Below are positions 48,898 to 56,749 of a DNA stretch of 64,000 nucleotides, piece by piece. Positions within the stretch are counted from its first letter, which is position 1, and the number at the start of each line of letters is the position of its first letter. The notes under the pieces are model-generated. The model was not told the origin of the DNA. It did not search any database and saw nothing but the letters and a program-made list of their open reading frames with translations. The stretch is from a virus. The position numbers and the translations under genes were made by a program. The stretch lies in the IMG/VR virus record IMGVR_UViG_3300020469_000014, positions 62,001-126,000 of that record; one strand, given 5' to 3'.

Positions 48898-49087
48898 TTC
48901 TTTCGTATTGTGGTGGTGTGTAGTGATCATTCCAATGGCGAATGTTGCCTGCAATGATAAAACAATTAGTTACTACTAGTTGGACAAAGATAAAAGTTCT
49001 TATTAAAGCAATCTTATCGGCCTCTTTATCAGACCTACCAGACTTGTCTCCAAGTGCTTTTGCCCATACTCTCCAGATTTTTTTCAC
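48878..49087 (-). CDS. Small membrane protein (69 aa)
   Basis: MKKIWRVWAKALGDKSGRSDKEADKIALIRTFIFVQLVVTNCFIIAGNIRHW: a basic amphipathic start, one transmembrane helix at about 29-48, then a polar tail. Function is unknown. Confidence 0.65.
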   Translation of the reverse strand: MKKIWRVWAKALGDKSGRSDKEADKIALIRTFIFVQLVVTNCFIIAGNIRHWNDHYTPPQYERNASTNL

Positions 49088-49113
49088 TCAAATTATAGTT
49101 CTATTATAATGAT

Positions 49114-49446
49114 TTATCCAACTTTCTGCAACCCCTGTACCACATTCGACTTCACATCTAAAAGTCCTTCTGCACTAAACCAAGGAGCATTCTCCCAGCT
49201 GAAACCTTCTCCAAATGTGTTGTCTGCATTGGCAACATACCAATGACATGATGAATCTGGTACATCTACGGCGCATTTAGACCAATCATCAGACCATTGA
49301 GGAACTTGTACCCACAATGTCTCTGCGTAAGCTGTTTGACTTGCACCGAATAACAATACAAATACTGTTATCCAACCAAACAGTCTAGGAATAAACTCTA
49401 GTGCCATTGGGCGTTTATATACTTCCATTACATCATGGTAGTTCAT
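49114..49446 (-). CDS. Secreted or lumenal small protein with signal-like N-terminus (110 aa)
   Basis: ATG at 49446 overlaps the upstream stop (TAATG). A hydrophobic segment (about 20-40, FIPRLFGWITVFVLLFGASQ) ends in AYA-E, a signal-peptidase-like site. The mature part has two cysteines (CAVDVPDSSCHW) that may form a disulfide. It may be exported to the periplasm or thylakoid lumen. Function is unknown. Confidence 0.6.
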   Translation of the reverse strand: MNYHDVMEVYKRPMALEFIPRLFGWITVFVLLFGASQTAYAETLWVQVPQWSDDWSKCAVDVPDSSCHWYVANADNTFGEGFSWENAPWFSAEGLLDVKSNVVQGLQKVG

Positions 49447-49550
49447 TATATTAATCCTACTGATCCTGCTACAGTTCCTACTGCAACAAAGAACGCGAAC
49501 TCTGCAAGTCCCAACCATGCAGGTGGGATGTTTAAAAATTGTTTGGTCAT
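49446..49550 (-). CDS. 34-residue membrane micropeptide
   Basis: ATG at 49550; MTKQFLNIPPAWLGLAEFAFFVAVGTVAGSVGLI has one transmembrane helix rich in small residues. It shares a TAATG with the next gene. Confidence 0.55.
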   Translation of the reverse strand: MTKQFLNIPPAWLGLAEFAFFVAVGTVAGSVGLI

Positions 49551-49577
49551 TTAAGCTTGTACTCCTCAGCTATTAGT

Positions 49578-49652
49578 TTATGAAAATACGAACGGTAGTC
49601 CGTTGATTGCAGTAAATGCTACTGCACATGCAAATGTTAATGTGTAAATCAT
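49578..49652 (-). CDS. 24-residue membrane micropeptide
   Basis: ATG at 49652 in TAATG overlap with the upstream gene; MIYTLTFACAVAFTAINGLP is one short hydrophobic helix. Only coupling and hydrophobicity support it. Confidence 0.45.
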   Translation of the reverse strand: MIYTLTFACAVAFTAINGLPFVFS

Positions 49653-49825
49653 TATGTTCCTTGGTATACTGGTGTCATTATCCCACCTTCGGGGTCATCA
49701 TCGTCATCGTCACCCGATGCTCTTAAAAACAACTCAAACAATACGAGAACAGTCATGGGATATAAACACCAGACTAATGCTTTCCAATACGGAAATGATT
49801 CGGCAATAAACTGATATTCATTCAT
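49652..49825 (-). CDS. Small membrane protein with acidic run (57 aa)
   Basis: ATG at 49825; MNEYQFIAESFPYWKALVWCLYPMTVLVLFELFLRASG, one transmembrane helix, then six aspartates and a short end. A late-like ACTAAATA lies 44 bases upstream. Function is unknown. Confidence 0.6.
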   Translation of the reverse strand: MNEYQFIAESFPYWKALVWCLYPMTVLVLFELFLRASGDDDDDDPEGGIMTPVYQGT

Positions 49826-49886
49826 TTATTATCCCTTTGTGTTGAATTGTAAATTTATCCTATGTTTTTATTTAGTTTTGTAAAGT

Positions 49887-49915
49887 TCTAGGGTAAAAAA
49901 ATTTGACCCTAGAAC
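49887..49915. terminator. Hairpin overlapping a stop codon
   Basis: TTCTAGGGT/ACCCTAGAA, 9-bp stem with an A/T-rich loop. It includes the stop codon of the 34-residue peptide and may end the hli transcript. Confidence 0.5.
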
Positions 49916-50013
49916 ATACCAACTGCGTTAGTGGTCGTGCTTACGATCACTGAAATCATAAAGATGTATGGTACAACCTTAAATGGTACTGGTTGTCTCT
50001 TTACTGAGTTCAT
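49909..50013 (-). CDS. 34-residue membrane micropeptide after hli
   Basis: ATG at 50013 in TAATG overlap with the hli stop; MNSVKRQPVPFKVVPYIFMI then a hydrophobic helix (SVIVSTTTNAVGMF). Its TAG lies in a hairpin stem. Confidence 0.55.
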   Translation of the reverse strand: MNSVKRQPVPFKVVPYIFMISVIVSTTTNAVGMF

Positions 50014-50135
50014 TACACAAAGCCAGGAATTATTTGACCTGTTGTTAGATATGCACCTAACCCTGCGATGATGCCAAGCATGGCAAGTCTGCCATTAAGT
50101 TTCTCAGCAACTGATTTTGATTCCTTATCTGTCAT
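50013..50135 (-). CDS. hli: High-light-inducible protein (40 aa)
   Basis: ATG at 50135; MTDKESKSVAEKLNGRLAML then GIIAGLGAYLTTGQIIPGFV. It has the single-helix chlorophyll-binding motif E-x-x-N-G-R-x-A-M. Protects photosystems under excess light. TAATG-coupled to genes on both sides. Confidence 0.93.
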   Translation of the reverse strand: MTDKESKSVAEKLNGRLAMLGIIAGLGAYLTTGQIIPGFV

Positions 50136-50242
50136 TAAAAGATGCCTGGAATAATTTGTCCTGTTAAAGCATATGCGCCTACTGCTGCAACGAAACCGAG
50201 CATAGCTGCCCAACCGTTAAATCTTTCTGCTTCTGGTGTCAT
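50135..50242 (-). CDS. hli: High-light-inducible-like protein with NGW variant (35 aa)
   Basis: ATG at 50242; MTPEAERFNGWAAMLGFVAA then VGAYALTGQIIPGIF. The motif reads E-R-F-N-G-W-A-A-M: the usual arginine is tryptophan, which may alter the Glu-Arg pair that holds chlorophyll helices together. It is otherwise a normal hli peptide. Confidence 0.88.
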   Translation of the reverse strand: MTPEAERFNGWAAMLGFVAAVGAYALTGQIIPGIF

Positions 50243-50291
50243 GATAGTGTACCTTTTATGTGTTTAAAATGTGTATGATTGGAATCTTCCT

Positions 50292-50483
50292 TTAGAAGAT
50301 GCCTGGGATGATTTGACCTGTTGTTGTGTATGCAACAAGTAATGATACGAAACCGAGCATAGCCCAACGTCCATTCATTTTTTCAGCGTTCTTGCCATAC
50401 CCTTCATAGGATTCGTCAAGAGTCATCTGAGGTTCGATAGAATAGATATTCTGTCTTCCGCCTTGTTCTGTAACAGTTGTCAT
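50292..50483 (-). CDS. hli: High-light-inducible protein (63 aa)
   Basis: 63 residues; polar N-terminus of about 30 residues, then EKMNGRWAMLGFVSLLVAYT and TTGQIIPGIF. Full E-x-x-N-G-R-x-A-M motif. It is the first gene behind a perfect sigma70 promoter, with a 24-base leader. Confidence 0.94.
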   Translation of the reverse strand: MTTVTEQGGRQNIYSIEPQMTLDESYEGYGKNAEKMNGRWAMLGFVSLLVAYTTTGQIIPGIF

Positions 50484-50507
50484 TGAATTATTAAGAAACG
50501 TAACATA

Positions 50508-50536
50508 ATTATATAGTAAAGTTTAAATTTTGTCAA
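50508..50536 (-). promoter_or_regulatory. Consensus sigma70 promoter of the hli operon
   Basis: TTGACA (50536-50531), 17-base spacer, TATAAT (50513-50508), perfect consensus. Confidence 0.87.
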
Positions 50537-50565
50537 GAAACTTAACAATTAAATATTTCCAAGTT

Positions 50566-50733
50566 CTAATATTCGTACTCTTTTAAGACTTCTAGGACGC
50601 AGTTTAGAGCCTGCTGTGCTGCTGCTCTCTGTCGATCATCCCATTCTGAATACCATGTCTTGTCATACAATCCATTCTTCATCTTTAATAGTCTGGCGGT
50701 CATGTCAACCTTTGATAGTCTACCAGTGCTCAT
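50566..50733 (-). CDS. Small hypothetical protein (55 aa)
   Basis: ATG at 50733 overlapping the upstream TGA (ATGA); MSTGRLSKVDMTARLLKMKNGLYDKTWYSEWDDRQRAAAQQAL. Helical. Function is unknown. Confidence 0.65.
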   Translation of the reverse strand: MSTGRLSKVDMTARLLKMKNGLYDKTWYSEWDDRQRAAAQQALNCVLEVLKEYEY

Positions 50734-51269
50734 GATTGATTTGGTCCTCTAGGGGGTTCTGTAAGGTAAATGTTACCTGATATCGTAGTTCCCTCTCCGC
50801 CACTCGTTACAAAGTGTTCTATCCATGAGGGGAAGATAATAATATTACCAGCGGGAACGTTGGGAATGAAATCCATAGAGATTGCAGTACCATACATTGC
50901 CCACTGATTCATTATTAATTTACGAGAAGGATTCATAAAAACAGTTCTGGAATGATCCACAGACTCCACAATAATGAAACTCCATTGAGCCCCTGAGTGG
51001 ATGTGTGGATCTTGCCAGTCGTGTTTCTCATATTTGTTACGCCACACCTGACCAATCACAAAATCATCTGGTATGAACTGTTGTACGCACTCTGCAATGA
51101 GTCCTTTAACATATTCATATGATTCATCAGTGAACTTATCATGTCCCAGTGTTGTAGGACAATCACTAAGGAATGTAGGTTGAAAATCCTCAGATACCAA
51201 ATTGACCTCATCTAGATCGATGGATTCAACAAAAAATGGTGCCGAGAATATTGCGTGTGGATTTCTCAT
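50730..51269 (-). CDS. Putative 2OG-Fe(II) oxygenase (2OG-FeII_Oxy_5 type)
   Basis: 179 residues; WRNKYEKHDWQDPHIHSGAQWSFII (H89, H91), FMNPS, IIIFPSWIEHFVTSGGEGTTISGNIY (H152). Paralogue of 11075-11599. The first ligand motif is HxH rather than HxD. The substrate is unknown. Confidence 0.75.
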   Translation of the reverse strand: MRNPHAIFSAPFFVESIDLDEVNLVSEDFQPTFLSDCPTTLGHDKFTDESYEYVKGLIAECVQQFIPDDFVIGQVWRNKYEKHDWQDPHIHSGAQWSFIIVESVDHSRTVFMNPSRKLIMNQWAMYGTAISMDFIPNVPAGNIIIFPSWIEHFVTSGGEGTTISGNIYLTEPPRGPNQS

Positions 51270-51284
51270 GTTGTAATTATAACA

Positions 51285-51322
51285 GAAAAAAGACCCACTG
51301 CAATCACAGGGGTCTTTTTGTT
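51285..51322. terminator. Bidirectional terminator
   Basis: AAAAAGACCC...GGGGTCTTTTT with a 14-base interior, after the secreted protein gene on the minus strand. Confidence 0.8.
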
Positions 51323-51345
51323 TTTATATACTAACGTATCTATGT

Positions 51346-51696
51346 TTAGAAAACGTACTTAGCACCGACTTTAACACCGTATCCATTGTCTGCACCATCA
51401 GCAGTTTGGAAAGTTACTTCACCATAACCAAGAACTGTCTCTGACAAATCAACAGATCCACCTGCCTTAGCAAGGAATTCTGTGTCGCCATCAGTACCGT
51501 CAGGTGAGTTTACGATAGGACCGCCTTGAACGAACCAGTTGGAACCTTCGTAACCAAGTGCGAACTCAGTTGTATTTCCAGTGTAGTCCCCACCAGTGAA
51601 TGAAGAATTGGCTTCTACATTTACATAAGGACCTGCGAACGCGGCACCAGCGAAAAGGGGTGCAGCAGCTAAAGCTGCGATTACATTTTTGAACAT
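51346..51696 (-). CDS. Secreted outer-membrane barrel-like protein (116 aa)
   Basis: A clear signal peptide (MFKNVIAALAAAPLFAGAAFA, cleavage before GPYVN) and a beta-rich body with alternating residues ending in VGAKYVF. The C-terminal aromatic is typical of outer-membrane proteins. At 95 mature residues it is too small for a full porin. It may be host derived. It has its own promoter, a leader of about 185 bases and a terminator, making it a separate unit. Confidence 0.75.
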   Translation of the reverse strand: MFKNVIAALAAAPLFAGAAFAGPYVNVEANSSFTGGDYTGNTTEFALGYEGSNWFVQGGPIVNSPDGTDGDTEFLAKAGGSVDLSETVLGYGEVTFQTADGADNGYGVKVGAKYVF

Positions 51697-51885
51697 TTAA
51701 AATTTCTCTCTAATTTACTTGCTGATTTGTTACCAGCAGATGATGGAAGTCTCGACATGACTTCGTGTTAGGTTTTGAACTTAACAGACCTAGCGCGAGT
51801 AATTGAGGCATTCGGAATACTTGTTCTCCCACAACACGTCTGTTATGGAATGGTGACCCTGGCGGAATCGCCAGTTCCATTTATT
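51697..51885 (-). promoter_or_regulatory. Long structured 5' leader
   Basis: About 185 bases from the predicted start to the ATG. It begins with the hairpin CTGGCG-ATTC-CGCCAG near 51859-51874. A 25-codon frame (MSRLPSSAGNKSASKLER...) from the ATG near 51760 runs into the main start codon in another phase and might act as a leader peptide. Confidence 0.45.
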
Positions 51886-51886
51886 T

Positions 51887-51915
51887 AGTATACCACATGA
51901 TCGATATCGCGTCAA
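51887..51915 (-). promoter_or_regulatory. Sigma70 promoter of the secreted protein
   Basis: TTGACG (51915-51910), 17-base spacer ending TGG, TATACT (51892-51887). An overlapping ACTAAATA (51882-51889) could serve late transcription. Confidence 0.75.
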
Positions 51916-51922
51916 GTGTTAC

Positions 51923-52729
51923 TTATCCCTGACCTTGATTTCTGGGATCACCACCAGCGATCCTACCTAGATAAGGATCAAAATCGGATAACATATCAAT
52001 GGTGATATCCCCACCTCTTGTATTCCAGAGTTCTCTGAGACCATCGTGACTACCCCTATGGAAGACCTCAATGTGTTCCTCATGGATTGAGGAACCTAGT
52101 TCGATCTTGTATAGGAAGACAGGACAGGCATAAGCTGCACCTGAGTTGTAGATCAGGTCATCAGCGACAGGTCTGGGTTTCACGCCATTGTCGAGTTTGT
52201 ATTTCTCTCCTCTGACATGAAGTTTCAATAGTTTCTGAGCATGATGTCTAGTTATTACATAACATGCAGTAGAAAAGTCATTAATAAATCTACGATGAAC
52301 CTGTACATGTAATTCGCCAGGGCAAATTACTGCAACTTGGACTGTATCCCAGTCGTATGGCATCCTAGAGATGAATTGTCTCCATGTAAATGTCCAGAAC
52401 TGTGCGATACTAATATCACAATCATCTTCCATGATGATTGCATAGGGTTCATCAGTCTCTTCAACAAAATGTTTGAGTGCTTTGAGGTGTGATGTTACAC
52501 ATCCTATCTCTCCAGCAGTAATACTATCTGGATACTTACCAGTTAATATATCACTTAGATCATCCCCTGTAGAGGGTCTACCATCGTATGCAGAGATACG
52601 AGTATAGTTTTCTATCTCCCATTCCTTAAGTTGATTTGACATCCACTCCATTCTCTCTGGCTGTTCATCCAGATTAATAATGTAAAGAGGACCGAATCCT
52701 TTAAGTTTGTATGCGGCTTTATTTGACAT
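51923..52729 (-). CDS. Glycosyltransferase family 25 (LPS type)
   Basis: 268 residues; YIINLDEQPERMEWMSNQL (about 16-34), GEIGCVTSHLKALKHF and YAIIMEDDCDI (the DxD-like acidic site), as in LOS beta-galactosyltransferases and collagen galactosyltransferases. First of the sugar genes after the photosynthesis region, overlapping the DUF6445-like gene by 11 bases. The donor is unknown, probably UDP-galactose. Confidence 0.85.
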   Translation of the reverse strand: MSNKAAYKLKGFGPLYIINLDEQPERMEWMSNQLKEWEIENYTRISAYDGRPSTGDDLSDILTGKYPDSITAGEIGCVTSHLKALKHFVEETDEPYAIIMEDDCDISIAQFWTFTWRQFISRMPYDWDTVQVAVICPGELHVQVHRRFINDFSTACYVITRHHAQKLLKLHVRGEKYKLDNGVKPRPVADDLIYNSGAAYACPVFLYKIELGSSIHEEHIEVFHRGSHDGLRELWNTRGGDITIDMLSDFDPYLGRIAGGDPRNQGQG

Positions 52730-53228
52730 CGAAAAAGAATGTTTGTGTGAGTCTACTTGTTTCTAATGTGTTCCCGAAGCCAGGAACTATACTTCTATGA
52801 TACAACACTTTGCCGCGATACGCAACCAGTCTATTGTAAATATTTCCTACACCGATATTCATATCACTATCGGGAGACTGATAGATAGCAGTTCCAGAAT
52901 CAAGAATAGGATTGGGAGTCAGATATAATACTGCTGCCCACTCTCCTTGATCTTCTCCCTGACTATCAACATGAACCCAAGTTTCTGTTCCTTCTTGGCA
53001 TGATTGAAAACAAAAACTATCCTGTGTCCAATCCCATACTATCTCTCCTCCGAGAGTAGTCTTTAGTTTGGTCTCTACCTCTGTCTGTAGATCACCACCC
53101 AAAGCAGTATTTGATCTGACACCTGGCACAGATTTTTGAATCCTATCATAATCTAAGGATAAGGCATGAAACCTTATCCTGTCTGGGTCATCTAAAAAAT
53201 TATCTATTACAATTAGATTACGTTCCAT
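52719..53228 (-). CDS. DUF6445-type 2OG-Fe(II) oxygenase-like protein
   Basis: 169 residues; LIVIDNFLDDPDRIRFHAL at the start, WVHVDSQ (H86, D88), AAVLYLTPNPILDSGTAIY, NRLVAYRGKVLYHRSI (H144) and R159. All catalytic positions are kept, unlike 8877-9581. Coupled to a glycosyltransferase, so it may hydroxylate a sugar or glycoprotein. Confidence 0.78.
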   Translation of the reverse strand: MERNLIVIDNFLDDPDRIRFHALSLDYDRIQKSVPGVRSNTALGGDLQTEVETKLKTTLGGEIVWDWTQDSFCFQSCQEGTETWVHVDSQGEDQGEWAAVLYLTPNPILDSGTAIYQSPDSDMNIGVGNIYNRLVAYRGKVLYHRSIVPGFGNTLETSRLTQTFFFDVK

Positions 53229-53296
53229 TGCTCAACCTGACAGACCAAAAAATAGCCAGAGATTTTTTTACGGTATTTTTGAAACTAAAAGTGAAA

Positions 53297-54154
53297 TTAG
53301 GTAACGATCCAACCATCACAATATAAATCCTTTAGATTTTTATCTTTGTAATCTGGCCCGAACCATTGCTTAGGTGCAACAACTTTACCTCTACCATTTT
53401 GTAACCATGCACCCCACCATGATAAGGAGGAGTTGGCGATGATTGCACCAGAGCATAAACTCATGATGCAAATATCAACAAATGGTTCATAAGATCCATC
53501 AGGATATTTGTCTGTTGGTTCTGATATGAGGAACCTATCATCAGCAAAGAACTCTTGTTCTTTTACCCACTCAGGAGAGTCCGAACATACAACCACAGGT
53601 TGATCCTCTGGGAACTCCTTGAGTGCCTTCTCATAGTATTCTACGGGTTGTGGAGGGTGTTGACCAGAACATTCGGTGTAAGACCATTTGAATCCTCTGG
53701 CATCGACTAGGTTGGGATCTCCTCTCCTAACATGCAGAAACAATGGAGCCTGATCTAATGAATCTACCATCTCCTTACAAGGTCCTAGAATAGAATCATG
53801 AAAAGTAAAATCTCTCCTGATATCTTGTTCTATATTTTTAAAATATTTTTCTGTCTGAAAGAATCCAAATAAACTTACATCATTAGGACACATCCTATGG
53901 AGTTCTTCATCAAACTCAAAATGTTTTTCGATTACAACAGGAGCATGACCTCTATCAAGAACTGCAAGATTACTTCTTCCCACACTCTCTAATGTAAATG
54001 CTCTGTGTAAACTATAATTATCTACTCTCTTGGATTCAAAAGGTGGAATACCAAACTCGTATCCACGCATCGCAGAGATACCCCTAACGGCAGCATATTG
54101 AAACATCTGATTACCTAGTCTGCCTAGGTTTCCCATTTGATTAAAGGCCAGCAT
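53297..54154 (-). CDS. GT11-type fucosyltransferase
   Basis: 285 residues with GRLGNQMFQYAAVRG (donor-site start), LFLHVRRGD (about 138-146, the alpha-1,2-fucosyltransferase motif) and ANSSLSWWGAWL. Transfers a deoxyhexose from a GDP-sugar. One of three copies in 4.3 kb with different lengths, so they probably act on different positions of one glycan. It overlaps the GT-A gene by 14 bases. Confidence 0.88.
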   Translation of the reverse strand: MLAFNQMGNLGRLGNQMFQYAAVRGISAMRGYEFGIPPFESKRVDNYSLHRAFTLESVGRSNLAVLDRGHAPVVIEKHFEFDEELHRMCPNDVSLFGFFQTEKYFKNIEQDIRRDFTFHDSILGPCKEMVDSLDQAPLFLHVRRGDPNLVDARGFKWSYTECSGQHPPQPVEYYEKALKEFPEDQPVVVCSDSPEWVKEQEFFADDRFLISEPTDKYPDGSYEPFVDICIMSLCSGAIIANSSLSWWGAWLQNGRGKVVAPKQWFGPDYKDKNLKDLYCDGWIVT

Positions 54155-54977
54155 TTAGTTCTTCCCCCCTACGTTTGATGTAGTCTAGTTTTGAATAATA
54201 TTGTGTAACGGACTCTTTATCTTGAGTCCTAATCCAGTTCCACAATCTATCGTTGTCTTGAAACTTAGGATTGTGGTAGTGTGAATTGAATGTTCTACCG
54301 TGTTCAAAGTGGTAGATGTCATCAATAACTCTGCCAACTTTAAATCCAAAAAGATTTAGTCTGTAATAAAACTCACAATCTTCTGCACCCCATGAGATAA
54401 ATTCTTCATTCCATAGTCCAGCAGATACTTCTGCGGTTTTAGTTATCATCTGACCCCATCCAATAGACGACGGAATCCTAACTTTAGCATCTTTCAGAAC
54501 TTCAAAGTCAGCATCAGATCCATCATGTGATGATAGAAAATTATCCAATAGTTGATCAGAATAAGTTACTGCCCACTGATAGATACCACATCCGAAAGGA
54601 TAGACAGCATCAGATCCTTCCCTCGTGATGGCACGGTGAGCAAGTTCATGTGAGTTCTTCGGAACAACAACGTCCACATCATGATTATAAATGATGGGAG
54701 TGTCAGCGAGAACACATAGGTCATTAAGGATTCTAGTTTTATGAAAGAACGTCTCGGTACTCTGTTCAAAAACATGTTTGAGTTGTGATGTGTCCTTTAC
54801 ATAATTTTTAATACGAGGTAAAGCACTCTCACTAAAGTGTGATTGAGTGTCAACTTCTTTAACAATAATCTTTGCTTCGGGGAAACATTTTAAGATATAG
54901 GTAACAGAAGTAATAACATTACGAAGTCTATCTTCTGTCTCAATCCTACATGGAAGTAGGTAGGTGAGGTCTTTCAT
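54141..54977 (-). CDS. GT-A fold glycosyltransferase
   Basis: 278 residues; YLLPCRIETEDRLRNVITSVTYIL opening, YNHDVDVVVP (DxD metal site, about 96-105), then WNEEFISWGAEDCEFYYRL, the acceptor-side block typical of galactosyl/N-acetylgalactosaminyl transferases of the GT7/GT27 kind. The exact sugar is not evident. Confidence 0.78.
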   Translation of the reverse strand: MKDLTYLLPCRIETEDRLRNVITSVTYILKCFPEAKIIVKEVDTQSHFSESALPRIKNYVKDTSQLKHVFEQSTETFFHKTRILNDLCVLADTPIIYNHDVDVVVPKNSHELAHRAITREGSDAVYPFGCGIYQWAVTYSDQLLDNFLSSHDGSDADFEVLKDAKVRIPSSIGWGQMITKTAEVSAGLWNEEFISWGAEDCEFYYRLNLFGFKVGRVIDDIYHFEHGRTFNSHYHNPKFQDNDRLWNWIRTQDKESVTQYYSKLDYIKRRGEELNAGL

Positions 54978-55903
54978 TATTCTGGTTCAATATATGATGG
55001 ATCATTATGTAATTTAACCCAACGTGGAGGAATCAAATCGCTCATGTCATACATGTCATACTTAATTCCAAACCAAGGATCGGGGGCAACAACTTGCCAG
55101 TGTCTTTGGATAGAGTTTTTACCCATCTTATCTCCACCTTTCTGCAACCATGCACCCCACCATGATAATGATGAGTTAGCAATGATACCACCACCGCATA
55201 GTGTCATAAGACAGAGATCAATGTATGGTACAGATGCACCATCTCCAAACTCCTCATACGAGGCATCAGAGAACAGGAATCTATCCCCCTGTAACCATTC
55301 TTGTTCCTTACACCAATCAATAGTATCAGAAACAACTACAACATTCTTATCTTCTGGAAACTTTGATAGTGCCTGAATGTAATATTCTTTCTTACAAATA
55401 GGATGATACTCTTGCACCATTTGATAAGACCATTTCTCTCCTCTTCTGCCTGTCACATTAGGATTACCTCTGCGAACATGTAGGAAGATATTATTATCTT
55501 GTCCACCATTCCCATCAATAAATTCTTGACATGGTTCTAGATATTCTTTCTTGAATGTAAAGTCATGTCTAATGTCGGCAGAGATACTTTCAAAATAATA
55601 TTCTGTCTGAAAATTACCAGAGAAGTTAGTGTTGTCTTCACACTCATTATAGATCTTCTCATTGAAAGCCATGTCTCTATAGACTTCCTGTTTAGCAAAG
55701 AATGGTTCTCCCTGATTCTCTGGGAGACAACCACTCAATTCAAAGGCATCAAACAAACCATAGTTGTCTAACCTATCTGCATTTGGGCCTGGTACTACCC
55801 AATTAAACCCACGGTGTGCAGCAACACCTCTTACAAAAGCATACTGGAACATTTGATTCCCAAGTCTACCTTCGTTACCTAATCCTTGAAATGAAATAGC
55901 CAT
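54977..55903 (-). CDS. GT11-type fucosyltransferase
   Basis: 308 residues, the longest of three paralogues; GRLGNQMFQYAFVRG, IFLHVRRGNP (the motif aspartate is Asn here) and ANSSLSWWGAWLQKG. The change HVRRGD to HVRRGN may alter donor binding or specificity. It overlaps neighbours by one base at each end. Confidence 0.85.
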   Translation of the reverse strand: MAISFQGLGNEGRLGNQMFQYAFVRGVAAHRGFNWVVPGPNADRLDNYGLFDAFELSGCLPENQGEPFFAKQEVYRDMAFNEKIYNECEDNTNFSGNFQTEYYFESISADIRHDFTFKKEYLEPCQEFIDGNGGQDNNIFLHVRRGNPNVTGRRGEKWSYQMVQEYHPICKKEYYIQALSKFPEDKNVVVVSDTIDWCKEQEWLQGDRFLFSDASYEEFGDGASVPYIDLCLMTLCGGGIIANSSLSWWGAWLQKGGDKMGKNSIQRHWQVVAPDPWFGIKYDMYDMSDLIPPRWVKLHNDPSYIEPE

Positions 55904-56748
55904 TATTTAATCAATTTAATGTAGGGATACTCATCAGACATTCGACCATCATAATTCTTAAACTCATCATTTGATTCTAAGTCATAATAGAAGAATTGTC
56001 TACCATATCTAGGTACAGTTTTCTGCCATCCTAGAAAATTTATAACACCACTTGGAGTGGAAGTAATTGATTGATCTATAAGATCTTCATTACCATTCCA
56101 ACTCCAAGGAACACAAGAGTCAACAGTAATGATAGTTGATTTACTTTTGAAAGCAGTCATTCTGAGGAACCCCTCACTATAACCACTAAAAGCATCATTC
56201 CTTTTATCATTTCTATTCCATTTCATACCATTAGTAGCGTGAAATATAATAGATAAATTTCTATCCACAAGATGTCTCTCACAAAAAGCAATACCCATCT
56301 CTTCTGAACTGCCCCACATATCATTACATACCATCCCAACAACAGGAAGAGAATCTAAGTAAAAATATCTTATGGGATCAGTTTCTAATCTACCCAAGCA
56401 GTAGTCTGAGGGAATACAATAAGTCTTATGAGTTATTGTATTCAATTTTCCAGACTTATCATAATGTCTGATTTGATTTCTATGAATCAAACCAATGTGT
56501 TCTTTTTCTTTGAATAATGTTCCTAAGTGTAGTCCAACTCCAGTATTGTGTTGTTCTATTTCTTTAAGAGCATCTTTCAATTCTTCATCTTTATCTTGCC
56601 AACCATTACAGTATCCAGATAAAGCACCCTCTGGTGTTAGGAGGTGATCAACTGCATTTTGTTTAGCCCAATCTAATGATTTTAATATCTCTATCTTATT
56701 AGATTGAATATTAGAACCAACAGGAATCTGAGCCCCTGCAATTCTCAT
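55903..56748 (-). CDS. Carbon-nitrogen hydrolase (nitrilase superfamily)
   Basis: 281 residues with the Glu-Lys-Cys triad: E40 in LLTPEGALSGY, K108 in ITHKTYCIP, C141 in VGMVCNDMWG. These enzymes cut C-N bonds in amides, sometimes to supply ammonia. In glutamine-dependent NAD synthetases the same domain is fused to the synthetase; here the synthetase-like NadE lies 2 kb upstream as a separate gene. See findings for a joint role. Confidence 0.85.
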   Translation of the reverse strand: MRIAGAQIPVGSNIQSNKIEILKSLDWAKQNAVDHLLTPEGALSGYCNGWQDKDEELKDALKEIEQHNTGVGLHLGTLFKEKEHIGLIHRNQIRHYDKSGKLNTITHKTYCIPSDYCLGRLETDPIRYFYLDSLPVVGMVCNDMWGSSEEMGIAFCERHLVDRNLSIIFHATNGMKWNRNDKRNDAFSGYSEGFLRMTAFKSKSTIITVDSCVPWSWNGNEDLIDQSITSTPSGVINFLGWQKTVPRYGRQFFYYDLESNDEFKNYDGRMSDEYPYIKLIK

Positions 56749-56749
56749 G

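Noticed and set aside
53229-53296. Possible terminator between the GT11 gene and the DUF6445-like gene
   Set aside because: The pairing is almost only A/T (AAAAAAT/ATTTTTT) and too weak to call; no other feature is seen in these 68 bases.
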